NCBI GenBank assembly: GCA_964597035.1 | Contig: CAZQWM010000031.1 | Coordinates: 1-27,248 of the forward strand | Length of the DNA stretch: 27,248 nucleotides | Reading direction: 5' to 3' | From: Fen-1362 sp964597035 | GTDB taxonomy: Bacteria > Planctomycetota > Phycisphaerae > Sedimentisphaerales > Anaerobacaceae | Part shown: piece by piece, positions 16,450 to 24,044 of the stretch | How the letters are laid out: the number at the start of each line of letters is the position of its first letter | How positions within the stretch are numbered: position 1 is the stretch's first letter | Program-made: the position numbers and the translations under genes | Notes under the pieces: model-generated | The model's input: only the letters and a program-made list of their open reading frames with translations | Database searches by the model: none | What the model was told of the DNA's origin: nothing

Positions 16450-17925
16450 GTGAAGTTTCGAGTTTTCAGCGAAGGTAGCGTGGTTGGTGATTTCTCGCCG
16501 CACGGTGCGTATATGTTCGGCTCCGACGGCATGGCTGTTCGGCGTGCACAAATTCAGTTCGCCGAGGGACTGCTTCACTGTACCAAGCCGAACCAGGAAA
16601 CCGCCGGGCTTGCATTGTTATGGCCGGTGGAAGGTTTTGGCAGCGTGTTATTGTCGACGACTTGTCTGCCCGAGAGGGATGAGCCGTATATTCTGAACGT
16701 GGAGCTGGCCCGCGGGCGATTAATGCAAATCATAAATAAGCGTGAAGACTGGTCTGTTTTTGAAGATTCCGATGATGCAGCCGATGTTTATGCCCAGGCG
16801 GAGGATTCGTTCATAAAAGCCGTTCAAAACATCTCGGATGGTTCTGCTGCGTCGCAATTCGCCGATGAGTCCCTTCAGAGGGCAATTGCCTTTTCGGAGG
16901 AGTTCACAGCCAGACATGCGAAGGTCCTTTTCGATTCGCGGGGAAAGAACCACGGTTTTGGACGCGGCTGTCTTGGCTGTTGGGTTGACCCTGCGCAAAT
17001 CAGCAATCCGGAGTATATGGACCGTCTGGCCGATGCATTCGGGCTGGCGATGGTGCCTGTTAACTGGGGACAGATTGAGTTACGCAGGGGAACCTACAAC
17101 TTCTCGAAGGTCGACGCCTGCGTAACGGCGCTTAGCAAAAGAAAGCTTGCCATAGGCGCAGGTCCTTTGCTTTGCTTTGACAGGCAATACCTGCCGAAGT
17201 GGCTGGTTAGCGCAAAGGTCAGTTTTGAGAAAATTCGTGAGTGCGCTTATCAGTTTGCGTCCGCTGCCGCGGCGCGTTACTCTGGTATGATAAGAACCTG
17301 GTGCACCGTCAGCGGTTTGAATGCCCAGAACCATTTCGGTTTCGGCTTTGAGCAGATTCTTGAAATAACACGAGCGGCAAATATGGCGGTCAAGGCCGTA
17401 ACCGAACGGGCGGTGAGAATAATAGAGGTCAATAACCCCTGGGGTGAATACTACGCCGAAAGGCCTGACACTATTCCTCCGCTTGTTTATATGGATATGG
17501 TTATCCAGAGCGGCATCAACTTCGATGCGTTTGGTCTTCAGATGCGGTTCGGCAGGGACATCTCCGGTATGCACATTCGCGACATGATGCAGATTTCGGC
17601 GATTCTGGATTCTTTCGCCCCCATATCAAGGCCCCTGTATATTACGCATGTTGAGGTGCCCGGGCGGGATGCTGCCGGGGAGAGTACCGGTGAGCTTGCC
17701 GGCAACTGGCACGGCCCCTGGAATCAGACTGTGCAGGCGCAGTGGCTCGACCGCTTTTACAGGATAGCGCTGAGCAAGGCCTGTGTCGATGGTGTCTTCT
17801 ATTCGAGCTTGGCAGATGTTAAGAACGGCCTGATTGCCGGTAACGGCCTTGTTACGGCTAACCTGGAACCTAAAGAGTCATACGTAAACTTGAAGAAGCT
17901 TCACGACCGTATCTTTGGCCGATAG
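16450..17925 (+). CDS. GH10-like (xylanase-fold) protein, probably catalytically inactive
   Basis: 491 residues from a GTG at 16450 with AGGA five bases upstream; a GTG at 16405 lacks a ribosome site. There is no signal peptide, so it is predicted cytoplasmic. Residues 1-160 form an N-terminal domain (KFRVFSEGSVVGDFSPHGAYM) I cannot name. Residues from about 175 follow the GH10 barrel: VNWGQIELRRGTYNFSKVD, FGLQMRFG at strand 6, FYSSLAD at strand 8. At the strand 4 position, where GH10 has W-D-V-V-N-E, this protein reads W-C-T-V-S-G from residue 284. At strand 7, where ITE-L-D carries the nucleophile, it reads ITHVEV (His400). Both catalytic glutamates therefore seem replaced. It may be a carbohydrate-binding or sensing protein, or an enzyme with moved residues. 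Confidence 0.72.
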   Translation: MKFRVFSEGSVVGDFSPHGAYMFGSDGMAVRRAQIQFAEGLLHCTKPNQETAGLALLWPVEGFGSVLLSTTCLPERDEPYILNVELARGRLMQIINKREDWSVFEDSDDAADVYAQAEDSFIKAVQNISDGSAASQFADESLQRAIAFSEEFTARHAKVLFDSRGKNHGFGRGCLGCWVDPAQISNPEYMDRLADAFGLAMVPVNWGQIELRRGTYNFSKVDACVTALSKRKLAIGAGPLLCFDRQYLPKWLVSAKVSFEKIRECAYQFASAAAARYSGMIRTWCTVSGLNAQNHFGFGFEQILEITRAANMAVKAVTERAVRIIEVNNPWGEYYAERPDTIPPLVYMDMVIQSGINFDAFGLQMRFGRDISGMHIRDMMQISAILDSFAPISRPLYITHVEVPGRDAAGESTGELAGNWHGPWNQTVQAQWLDRFYRIALSKACVDGVFYSSLADVKNGLIAGNGLVTANLEPKESYVNLKKLHDRIFGR

Positions 17926-17972
17926 ACAGGTTGTGGCTCTGGACGGAATTACATCGCACATTTGGAAATAGT

Positions 17973-18335
17973 ATGACCGATTACAGAAGAACATCATCTC
18001 CGATTTATATTCAGAACTCAGCTTTTCTTGTTGCGGCTGGTGTGGCCGTTGTTTTGTGCCTGGTCTTTACATTTAAGGGGGTAACCGAAGATACAAACGC
18101 CGGGACAATCGAGCTGCAATATTACATAAATCCGAATGATGCATCGCCAGCGAGTTTGGCGAGATTGCCGGGCGTCGGTGCCGTCAGGGCACAGGCGATT
18201 GTCACGTATCGGGAGAAATTCCGCGAGAGCGGTAGTGGGGAACCGGCATTTCGAGATTGCGATGACCTGCAGAAAGTAAAAGGCATAGGACCCAAAACGG
18301 CCCGGAGTGCGTGCGAATGGCTGAGGTTTGACTAA
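17973..18335 (+). CDS. ComEA-like helix-hairpin-helix membrane protein
   Basis: 120 residues from the ATG at 17973 (a GGAA lies eight bases before; a more upstream in-frame start would add 14 unlikely residues). One transmembrane segment (SAFLVAAGVAVVLCLVFTF) is followed by a tandem helix-hairpin-helix domain: NPNDASPASLARLPGVGAVR, then LQKVKGIGPKTARSACEWL. This is the ComEA architecture. ComEA binds incoming DNA in the periplasm during transformation, but many planctomycete proteins of this size carry the domain with no proven competence role. It sits 3 bp before the next gene. Confidence 0.85.
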   Translation: MTDYRRTSSPIYIQNSAFLVAAGVAVVLCLVFTFKGVTEDTNAGTIELQYYINPNDASPASLARLPGVGAVRAQAIVTYREKFRESGSGEPAFRDCDDLQKVKGIGPKTARSACEWLRFD

Positions 18336-18338
18336 GAT

Positions 18339-18827
18339 ATGGACGAGTGGGAAATTGACAAGCCATTGGGACAGTGCTGTGCGACCGGCAGGGTGATTGA
18401 GCCAGGCCAGGAGTACTACGCAACCCTTGTTGAGACTGAGCAGGGTCTGGCCAGAAGGGATTTTTGTGAGGACTACTGGAATGAGCACAAGCCGGCGGTC
18501 TTCTGCTATTGGAAGACAAAGCTGCCTATGCCCGACCAGAAGAAACATATATTTGTTGATGACGATTTGCTGATGGTGTTCTTCGAGCGACTTGGGACCG
18601 AGACTGAGCAGGAGAAACTAAACTTTCGCTTTGTACTGGCGCTTGTCCTAATGCGCAGAAGACGGCTGAAATATGATTCGTCTCGAACCGATAACGGCGA
18701 AGATATTTGGCGATTGCGGCTGACCGGCACGCAGGATTACGTTGAAGTGGTCAATCCGAATCTTGACGAATCGCAGGTTGCGCAGTTGACCGGCCAAATA
18801 GGCCAGATACTCCAGGTGGAGCTGTAA
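18339..18827 (+). CDS. Uncharacterised 162-residue protein, planctomycete-type family
   Basis: No function is known to me. The N-terminal third looks like a small zinc-knuckle remnant: CCATGRVIEPGQEYYATL resembles C-x-TG-x-I-x-P-G-x-x-Y treble-clef entries, and RRDFCEDYW stands where a second pair (C-x-x-C-W) would be expected, with Tyr in place of the last Cys. The middle holds a helical, very basic element (RFVLALVLMRRRRLKYD), then a small beta region (EDIWRLRLTGTQDYVEVV) and a C-terminal helix. It has no signal peptide or membrane segment. It is almost certainly cotranscribed with the ComEA-like gene 3 bp upstream. I recall similar proteins in planctomycetes, without a name. Confidence 0.8.
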   Translation: MDEWEIDKPLGQCCATGRVIEPGQEYYATLVETEQGLARRDFCEDYWNEHKPAVFCYWKTKLPMPDQKKHIFVDDDLLMVFFERLGTETEQEKLNFRFVLALVLMRRRRLKYDSSRTDNGEDIWRLRLTGTQDYVEVVNPNLDESQVAQLTGQIGQILQVEL

Positions 18828-18881
18828 GCGTCAAGCTAATCATACATCCGGTGCTGCTTGGGAAATTCGATAGCTTATAAA

Positions 18882-19727
18882 ATGCTGTTTAGACCCGTTG
18901 CGTTATTGCTTGGTATATTGATTCTTGCGGGCTGCGCAGCCCAGGCCCGAAAGCCGACGGGACCCTGCGTCGGTAAAAAGACCGCAGCCGAGGCAATTGC
19001 GACACTTAATTCTCGTCGCGAGCACGTAGCGGCGATACGCGCAACCGGCCAGTGCCTGCTGAGATACCACGCAGAGGGCAAACGGCACAAAGAGAATTTC
19101 CCTGTTAAACTTTGGGTCAATCCGCCCGATGAGATTTATCTGCAGGGCGACGTGGCCTTCAATGCAACGGGCCTGGTCTTCGGCTCAAACGCCGACGAGT
19201 TCTGGTTCTGGCTGAGGCCCAAAGAAATCAGCAGCTATTGGTGGGGCAGGTGGACCGGGGCGGGCAACTGGGATGCGTTGGCTATAAGCCCGGCAGCGAT
19301 GCTTGAGGCATTCGGAACTTTCGGTATGGGTGATGGTGACTGGTCGCTGCTCAGAGAAGCGAATCGCGATGTTCTCGTGCTCCGTAATGGGCAGGGCAAT
19401 GTCCTTAAGCGATGTTTTATTGAACCGTGCGATTACCTTGTGGAGAAAATCGAGTACTTCGATTCGGCCGGGACAATTGCCCTAACGGCGAAATTTGACG
19501 ACTATGACCGAATAAGTGAAGGTTATTCTGTCCCTGAGCTGATAAAGATAGTTGCTCCTGCGAAAGACGGTGATGAGGATTCGGTTAGGATATCGCTTGG
19601 CTCGATAAAGCCGACGCAGTTAAGTGAGCAGCAGAAGCAACGGCTTTTTGTTCGGCCGAAACCGCGAGGTTTTGAGCACGTTTACCAGGTGATTGATGGC
19701 ACTGCAGTCGAACAAATATACGAGTAA
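18882..19727 (+). CDS. LolA-like outer-membrane-associated lipoprotein
   Basis: 281 residues from the ATG at 18882, which gives a textbook lipoprotein leader (FRPVALLLGILILAGCAAQ); a TTG at 18858 is a possible longer start, and neither has a strong ribosome binding site. The mature part (AIATLNSRREHVAAIRATGQ, NFPVKLWVNPPDEIYLQGDV, EYFDSAGTIALTAKFDDYDR) has the spacing of LolA/LolB-type lipoprotein-sorting folds, an incomplete beta-barrel that binds acyl chains. It may help carry lipoproteins or lipids to the outer membrane, but the assignment rests on fold pattern only. It is 54 bp after the previous gene and 42 bp before the next. Confidence 0.7.
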   Translation: MLFRPVALLLGILILAGCAAQARKPTGPCVGKKTAAEAIATLNSRREHVAAIRATGQCLLRYHAEGKRHKENFPVKLWVNPPDEIYLQGDVAFNATGLVFGSNADEFWFWLRPKEISSYWWGRWTGAGNWDALAISPAAMLEAFGTFGMGDGDWSLLREANRDVLVLRNGQGNVLKRCFIEPCDYLVEKIEYFDSAGTIALTAKFDDYDRISEGYSVPELIKIVAPAKDGDEDSVRISLGSIKPTQLSEQQKQRLFVRPKPRGFEHVYQVIDGTAVEQIYE

Positions 19728-19769
19728 ACCGTAATTTCGTGGGACGGCAGTGAGAAAGGACAAATTTTC

Positions 19770-20666
19770 GTGGGTAAAGTGACTTTGAAAGAGCGATTGC
19801 GGCAGGGCGTTTTTGTGCTTGATGGCGCAATGGGAACACAATTGATTACGCACGGCATTCAGCCAGGCACCTGCAACGAGATGCTCAATCTCGATTCAGC
19901 GGATGTCATCCTGCGGATTCACAAATCCTATCTCGAAGCCGGCAGCGATGTGGTTTTGACAAATACATTCGGCGGCAATCGGTTCTCGCTGGCCCGGCAC
20001 GGTCTGGCCGGCCGCGTCGGGGAGATAAACACGGCAGCAGCTAAACTCGCCCGTGAAGCCGCGGGACAGGATAAGTATGTCCTCGGCGATATTGGACCGA
20101 CCGGTGATTTTCTGGAGCCGCTGGGAAGCTTGAAATCAGACGAGTTGAAGGCTGCATTCGCCGAGCAGGCGAAAGCGCTTTTAGATGGCGGCGTAGATGG
20201 CTTTATCATCGAGACAATGGCTGCCGTTGATGAGGCGACTATCGCGATAGAAGCGGCCCGGTCGGTAAGTGACAGCTTGCCGGTATTTGCATCGATGTCG
20301 TTTGACAAACGAGGGCCGGATTTCAGGACGATGATGGGAGTCGACGTGAAGACCGCCGTTTCAGTCCTTGTCTCGGCTGACGTTGTTGGATTTAACTGCG
20401 GCACGGAAACTCTCGACGAGTATGCAGAGCTTGCGAAACGATATATGGCGGCAGTGCAGGAATCAGGCGAAGGAGCTCTTGTATTTGCCGAGCCGAATGC
20501 GGGCAAGCCGGAATTGGTTGATGGCAAAGCCGTGTATAAGGTAACGCCGGAGGAATTTGGCGAAGCCGCGGTGAAGATACGCGCAGCGGGTATCTCAATC
20601 ATCGGCGGCTGCTGCGGCACCAGCCCAGAACATATCAAAGCTCTGGCTAATAAATTAAGGGGCTAA
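19770..20666 (+). CDS. Homocysteine S-methyltransferase domain protein (stand-alone)
   Basis: 298 residues from a GTG at 19770 with AAAGGA upstream. It is a (beta/alpha)8 zinc methyltransferase of the pfam S-methyl_trans type: FVLDGAMGTQL, LTNTFGGNRF, LGDIGPTGDFL, and the zinc ligands Cys210 (GFNCGTETL) and Cys281/Cys282 (IGGCCGTSPEHI). It would transfer a methyl group to homocysteine to give methionine. It has only the N-terminal module of MetH; no folate, cobalamin or activation domain follows. The similarity is to the MetH N-terminal module rather than to YitJ, since there is no MTHFR fusion. The methyl donor cannot be decided from sequence. Confidence 0.92.
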   Translation: MGKVTLKERLRQGVFVLDGAMGTQLITHGIQPGTCNEMLNLDSADVILRIHKSYLEAGSDVVLTNTFGGNRFSLARHGLAGRVGEINTAAAKLAREAAGQDKYVLGDIGPTGDFLEPLGSLKSDELKAAFAEQAKALLDGGVDGFIIETMAAVDEATIAIEAARSVSDSLPVFASMSFDKRGPDFRTMMGVDVKTAVSVLVSADVVGFNCGTETLDEYAELAKRYMAAVQESGEGALVFAEPNAGKPELVDGKAVYKVTPEEFGEAAVKIRAAGISIIGGCCGTSPEHIKALANKLRG

Positions 20667-21973
20667 TCCGCAATCAATTCTGTTATCTGAACGACAGTCC
20701 TTTCAGTTGCTCCTTGGTTTTTTCGGATTATGTTTTGGCCGTTTTGCGCGATACTGCGGGCATATTCAGGTTCGGTAAGGCATTTCTGAAGTGCTTCTAA
20801 TAGCTGGTCCGCATCTTTAACGAGGATAGCGCCGTTTCCGGTGAGCAGGGCGTCTACGGCCTGCTTGAAGTTAAAGGCGTGCGGGCCGAAAATCGTGCAC
20901 TTTCCCAAAGCTGCTGCTTCCATCATATCCGAACCGCCCATAGGCACCAGCGACCTGCCGACAAAAATGACCGTCGCAAGCGAGTAAAACTTCCTCAAAT
21001 CACCCATTGTATCGCCCAAAATAACATTGATGATTTTTTTCTCTTTCTCTGTGTCCTCTGTGTGCACTGTGGCTTTTTTCTTAATCTCGCTATAACGGAT
21101 CAATCCGAATCCTGCTTGTTTGATGAAGTTAGCGACTTCGTTGAAGCGTTCAGGTTTGCGGGGCACGATAGCGAGGCGTAAATCAGCGAATTGTTTTTGC
21201 TCAATCAGCCGGCGGTAGACATCTAAAATAATCTGCTCTTCATCATTACCGGTTGCCCCCGCCACGCATAGCCGCTGGTTTTTCAAGTTGAGTTTTACCG
21301 CTAATTCCTCGTCCCCATCGACTTTGTCGGCGACCTGGGCGGTATCATATTTCAACGAACCGCTGACAATGACTTTATCCGGTGCCGCCCCGAGTTCACG
21401 GAATCTTTCGGCGTATTCTTCGGTCTGGGCAAGCACCAGTGTAATATCTTCAAAGATTTTCCTTATAACGGATTTTATCAGCTTGTATCTGCTGAAGCTT
21501 CGGTCGCTAATCCTGCCGTTGACGACGACTACCGGTATGCCTGACTGTCGGGCGATTCGGACAAGGTTAGGCCAGACCTCCAGCTCTATCAAAAGGCAAA
21601 GCGACGGGCGGATGTTCTCAAACGCCCGGCGCATCGTCCTCGAAAAATCCATTGGGAAATAGAATACGCTGAGCCGGTCGCTGAATAGCTTGCTTGCCCT
21701 GGCAAAGCCGGTATCGGTTGTGGTGCTGATTACGATTTCATAATCGGCAAACCTTTTTTCCATCTCACGGATGATGGTTGTTGTTGCGTTGACCTCACCG
21801 ACGCTTACGGCGTGAATCCAGATACATTTTTTGTCGGGGCTTTTGCGTTTGATGTGACCGAAGCGATTATCCCAGCCGGCGCGATATCGACCGTGCCTGA
21901 GCATTCGATATATCGCCACCGGGCTTATAGCGACCGTGGCCAGCGCGTATGCGAGGTCAATAAGGATATTCAT
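20663..21973 (-). CDS. waaA: 3-deoxy-D-manno-octulosonic acid (Kdo) transferase
   Basis: 436 residues from the ATG at 21973; this start makes the N-terminus align with the family (MNILIDLAYALATVAISPVA, one membrane anchor, GRYRAGWDNRFGH), whereas a GTG at 22066 would add 31 unrelated residues. It transfers Kdo from CMP-Kdo to lipid A precursor at the inner membrane. The catalytic base Glu60 in HAVSVGEV is at the same number as in E. coli WaaA. Other GT30 features are TTTDTGFA, ELEVWPNL, NGRISDRS, GDTMGDL and VGRSLVPMGGSDMMEAAALG. A short repeat-derived insert lies at about residues 298-312. The gene indicates a lipopolysaccharide-type outer membrane. Its stop overlaps that of the convergent methyltransferase gene. 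Confidence 0.96.
   Translation of the reverse strand: MNILIDLAYALATVAISPVAIYRMLRHGRYRAGWDNRFGHIKRKSPDKKCIWIHAVSVGEVNATTTIIREMEKRFADYEIVISTTTDTGFARASKLFSDRLSVFYFPMDFSRTMRRAFENIRPSLCLLIELEVWPNLVRIARQSGIPVVVVNGRISDRSFSRYKLIKSVIRKIFEDITLVLAQTEEYAERFRELGAAPDKVIVSGSLKYDTAQVADKVDGDEELAVKLNLKNQRLCVAGATGNDEEQIILDVYRRLIEQKQFADLRLAIVPRKPERFNEVANFIKQAGFGLIRYSEIKKKATVHTEDTEKEKKIINVILGDTMGDLRKFYSLATVIFVGRSLVPMGGSDMMEAAALGKCTIFGPHAFNFKQAVDALLTGNGAILVKDADQLLEALQKCLTEPEYARSIAQNGQNIIRKNQGATERTVVQITELIAD
21041..21079. repeat. 9-nt-phased CTCTGTG repeat embedded in waaA
   Basis: The + strand reads units of nine bases: CTCTGTGTC, CTCTGTGTG, CACTGTGGC, flanked by pyrimidine-rich sequence. It encodes, on the other strand, the peptide ATVHTEDTEKEKK in a loop just before GDTMGDL. 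I recall similar CTCTGTG-type intergenic elements from planctomycete and other environmental genomes; that link is from memory and needs a genome search. Confidence 0.6.
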
Positions 21974-22066
21974 CTTAACCGGCTTCCCGAATATTGGGGC
22001 AATGATAAACGCCCGGAGTTGTCCTGTCAAAGAGTAGCGTAGTGCGAAAGCCGGAGTGATTTTCAC

Positions 22067-23698
22067 TTAGGGAGTGATTGCCGAGCCCCAGTATCCTGCA
22101 AGCACGGCGAAATCCGGGAAATTGACTATGCCGTCCGGAGAAGCGACGGGGGCAAGGTCGCAGGCCGGGTTCCAGCCCGGTGAGGCGGTGGTCTCAAGCC
22201 AGTGGCTTGCAATGAACGCCAGGTCGGTGATGTTGACGATATCGTCGCCGTCATCTGGAGCAATGTCACCGGGGATGCCGGTGAACTGAACTTCGAGACT
22301 GGGGTCATCATGGAGGAACAGGCCGCCACCGCGAAGCACGATGTTTGAGTAGGCGAAGAGATTCATTCCTATGATTCCGTCGAGGGTTCCGCCTTCCGGT
22401 GACGCGACATCAATCAGTACGACGGGGACGTTTTCGAATACGAGCCATTCTCCGAGGGCTGGAATCTTAACAGAGTCAATGTAAAAGGCCGGGAACCATT
22501 CGGATTGGCCTGTGACGCCCTGTATCTCAACCTCGAAGTCTGGGTTGGCGGGATTAACGCCAAGCCGTGCGCCGATTCGCGAGCCGACGACAGTAACCTG
22601 AGCGCCGGTATCGAGCATAAAGCGGTCCTTGTCTATTGCTGTCTTGTCTGATTCGGCAAGGTCGACGCTGTGGACGAAGAAGACGCTCTGCGAGAGATTT
22701 CCCATAATGACTGACGGCGTCTGGGGCGTGCTGAAATCGATGTTGAAGATGTCTTCGAAGGCGTCGAAGATGTTTATATAGGGGACGTATTGGACTGATA
22801 TACCGCCGAGTGGCCGCAGTTCGAGTGGCACTCTTATGGAATAGTCAGGTATTGCGCTGTCGGATTGCTCGTGGAAGGTGACTGCAGGCCCTGTGTATTG
22901 TTGACCGCCGTGGCTGATACTGATTTGCTGGTCGTTGTGGATGACGGCAGTGTAGTAAACCGCCAGCGGTGTGCCGATAGCCGTGGGCAGGTCCGGGGCA
23001 GGCGGGGTCACGGCTTTTCCGACTATTATGGCTGTGTTGTACATTCCAACGACTCCGGAGGTGTCTGTGAAAAGGCCGCCGGAGTCGATTGCGCCGAGTC
23101 CGTCTGTGAAGATTCCTATCGGCTGGCTCACGAGCGCCTCGACCGAGCCGATAACGCCGGAGATGTCAACGGGATTGTCAGAGACGAGGTTGCCGGCAAA
23201 AAGCCCCGATTGCACGGCGTCAGCATTTGCCATAACGTGGGCACTTGCACCCGTGTCAAATATGCCGATTGCGTAATCAGTTTGAGGATTGTAGCCGGGC
23301 GGATTGTTGCCGGTGATTGTTGTTGTCGGCACGGCTTCGAGTTCGAGCTCTGCGAGTCGTTTATCAGTAACGATGACGGCGACCCAGGGCACGAAGCCGT
23401 TTGTAGGAGGCGATTCGATTACGTTGGCAAGTATCGCGGGGCCGGTTTTCCCGGCGGGGTAGATACTTTTCTTTATTGGTTGTTTCGGCCCCTTGCCCGG
23501 GTGTGCGAGGGTGGGGGGCTGCCTGTCTTTCGGGTATCTGATTGATTTGATTTTGTTTCCGCCGGTCATTCGCCAGTCGGCCTGCTCTTTTTTCCAGTCG
23601 GGTTTGTCTGCGGACGAAACGGGGCTGTAACACAATATGGTGAGCAGAATACATATCGTGGGGCTTAAGCAATTTATTGTGGGTTTGCATTTCATCAT
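22067..23698 (-). CDS. Secreted aspartic-protease-like protein with two DTGA lobes and dockerin-like tail
   Basis: 543 residues; the start ATG at 23698 is followed by a second ATG. A signal peptide (CLSPTICILLTILCYSPVSSA) leads to a Pro/Lys-rich stretch. Two aspartic protease active-site motifs are visible: IGIFDTGASAHV (Asp148) and FMLDTGAQVTVV (Asp363). Each is followed by a hydrophobic-hydrophobic-Gly element of the kind that closes a retropepsin or pepsin lobe: SGVVGMY near 215 and DGIIGMNLF near 441. From about residue 476 to 538 there is a duplicated dockerin-like calcium motif (DDGDDIVNITDLAFIASHWL; SPDGIVNFPDFAVLAGYWG). This tail is common on secreted Phycisphaerae proteins. Peptidase activity is a prediction. 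The gene is followed by waaA after 93 bp. Confidence 0.85.
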   Translation of the reverse strand: MMKCKPTINCLSPTICILLTILCYSPVSSADKPDWKKEQADWRMTGGNKIKSIRYPKDRQPPTLAHPGKGPKQPIKKSIYPAGKTGPAILANVIESPPTNGFVPWVAVIVTDKRLAELELEAVPTTTITGNNPPGYNPQTDYAIGIFDTGASAHVMANADAVQSGLFAGNLVSDNPVDISGVIGSVEALVSQPIGIFTDGLGAIDSGGLFTDTSGVVGMYNTAIIVGKAVTPPAPDLPTAIGTPLAVYYTAVIHNDQQISISHGGQQYTGPAVTFHEQSDSAIPDYSIRVPLELRPLGGISVQYVPYINIFDAFEDIFNIDFSTPQTPSVIMGNLSQSVFFVHSVDLAESDKTAIDKDRFMLDTGAQVTVVGSRIGARLGVNPANPDFEVEIQGVTGQSEWFPAFYIDSVKIPALGEWLVFENVPVVLIDVASPEGGTLDGIIGMNLFAYSNIVLRGGGLFLHDDPSLEVQFTGIPGDIAPDDGDDIVNITDLAFIASHWLETTASPGWNPACDLAPVASPDGIVNFPDFAVLAGYWGSAITP

Positions 23699-23719
23699 CC
23701 ATTTTTCCCGATTGTTTTT

Positions 23720-23725
23720 ATTATA
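23720..23725 (-). promoter_or_regulatory. Candidate -10 box for the aspartic-protease-like gene
   Basis: The minus strand reads TATAAT here, about 22 bases before the ATG, with no good -35 hexamer. It would give a very short leader of about 15 bases. Low support. Confidence 0.25.
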
Positions 23726-23848
23726 CCGTATTGCTGATAAATCTGTGCGAAAAAATCAGGCCGTGTTCCCACAGGACGAAGGCCGTTTCATGCGCAAAAA
23801 CCTTGACTTGCCGGCCAATTTGGCGTAGTCAGTACTAAAGCGAATCTG

Positions 23849-23921
<73 letters not shown>

Positions 23922-23975
23922 GTGTTATAAGTCTATCCATTCCAATTGGGCGAGGTTTTCCGGCATCTTGGGCAG

Positions 23976-24004
23976 TTGAATTCTTTTAACATCCCTGTTA
24001 TGTT
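23976..24004 (+). promoter_or_regulatory. Candidate promoter for glycerate kinase
   Basis: TTGAAT (23976-23981), a 17-bp spacer, then TATGTT (23999-24004) preceded by TG (TGTTATGTT). The predicted transcription start is near 24011, leaving a leader of about 34 bases to the TTG start at 24045. It also argues against a start at 23946, which would lie upstream of the promoter. Confidence 0.45.
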
Positions 24005-24044
24005 CAATCCTGGTTGCCATCGCTATTTTTACAGGATAAACAAA

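Noticed and set aside
22865..23545. 226-residue open frame antisense to the aspartic-protease-like gene
   Set aside because: It is a mirror of a well-supported gene, has no domain, and its composition reflects the other strand's codons.
22067..23698. PEP-CTERM sorting signal on the aspartic-protease-like protein
   Set aside because: The C-terminus is the dockerin-like repeat ending in GYWGSAITP, with no PEP motif, membrane span or basic tail.
23637..23828. 63-residue open frame before the tRNA gene
   Set aside because: It overlaps the start of the opposite-strand protease gene and has no ribosome binding site or recognisable sequence.
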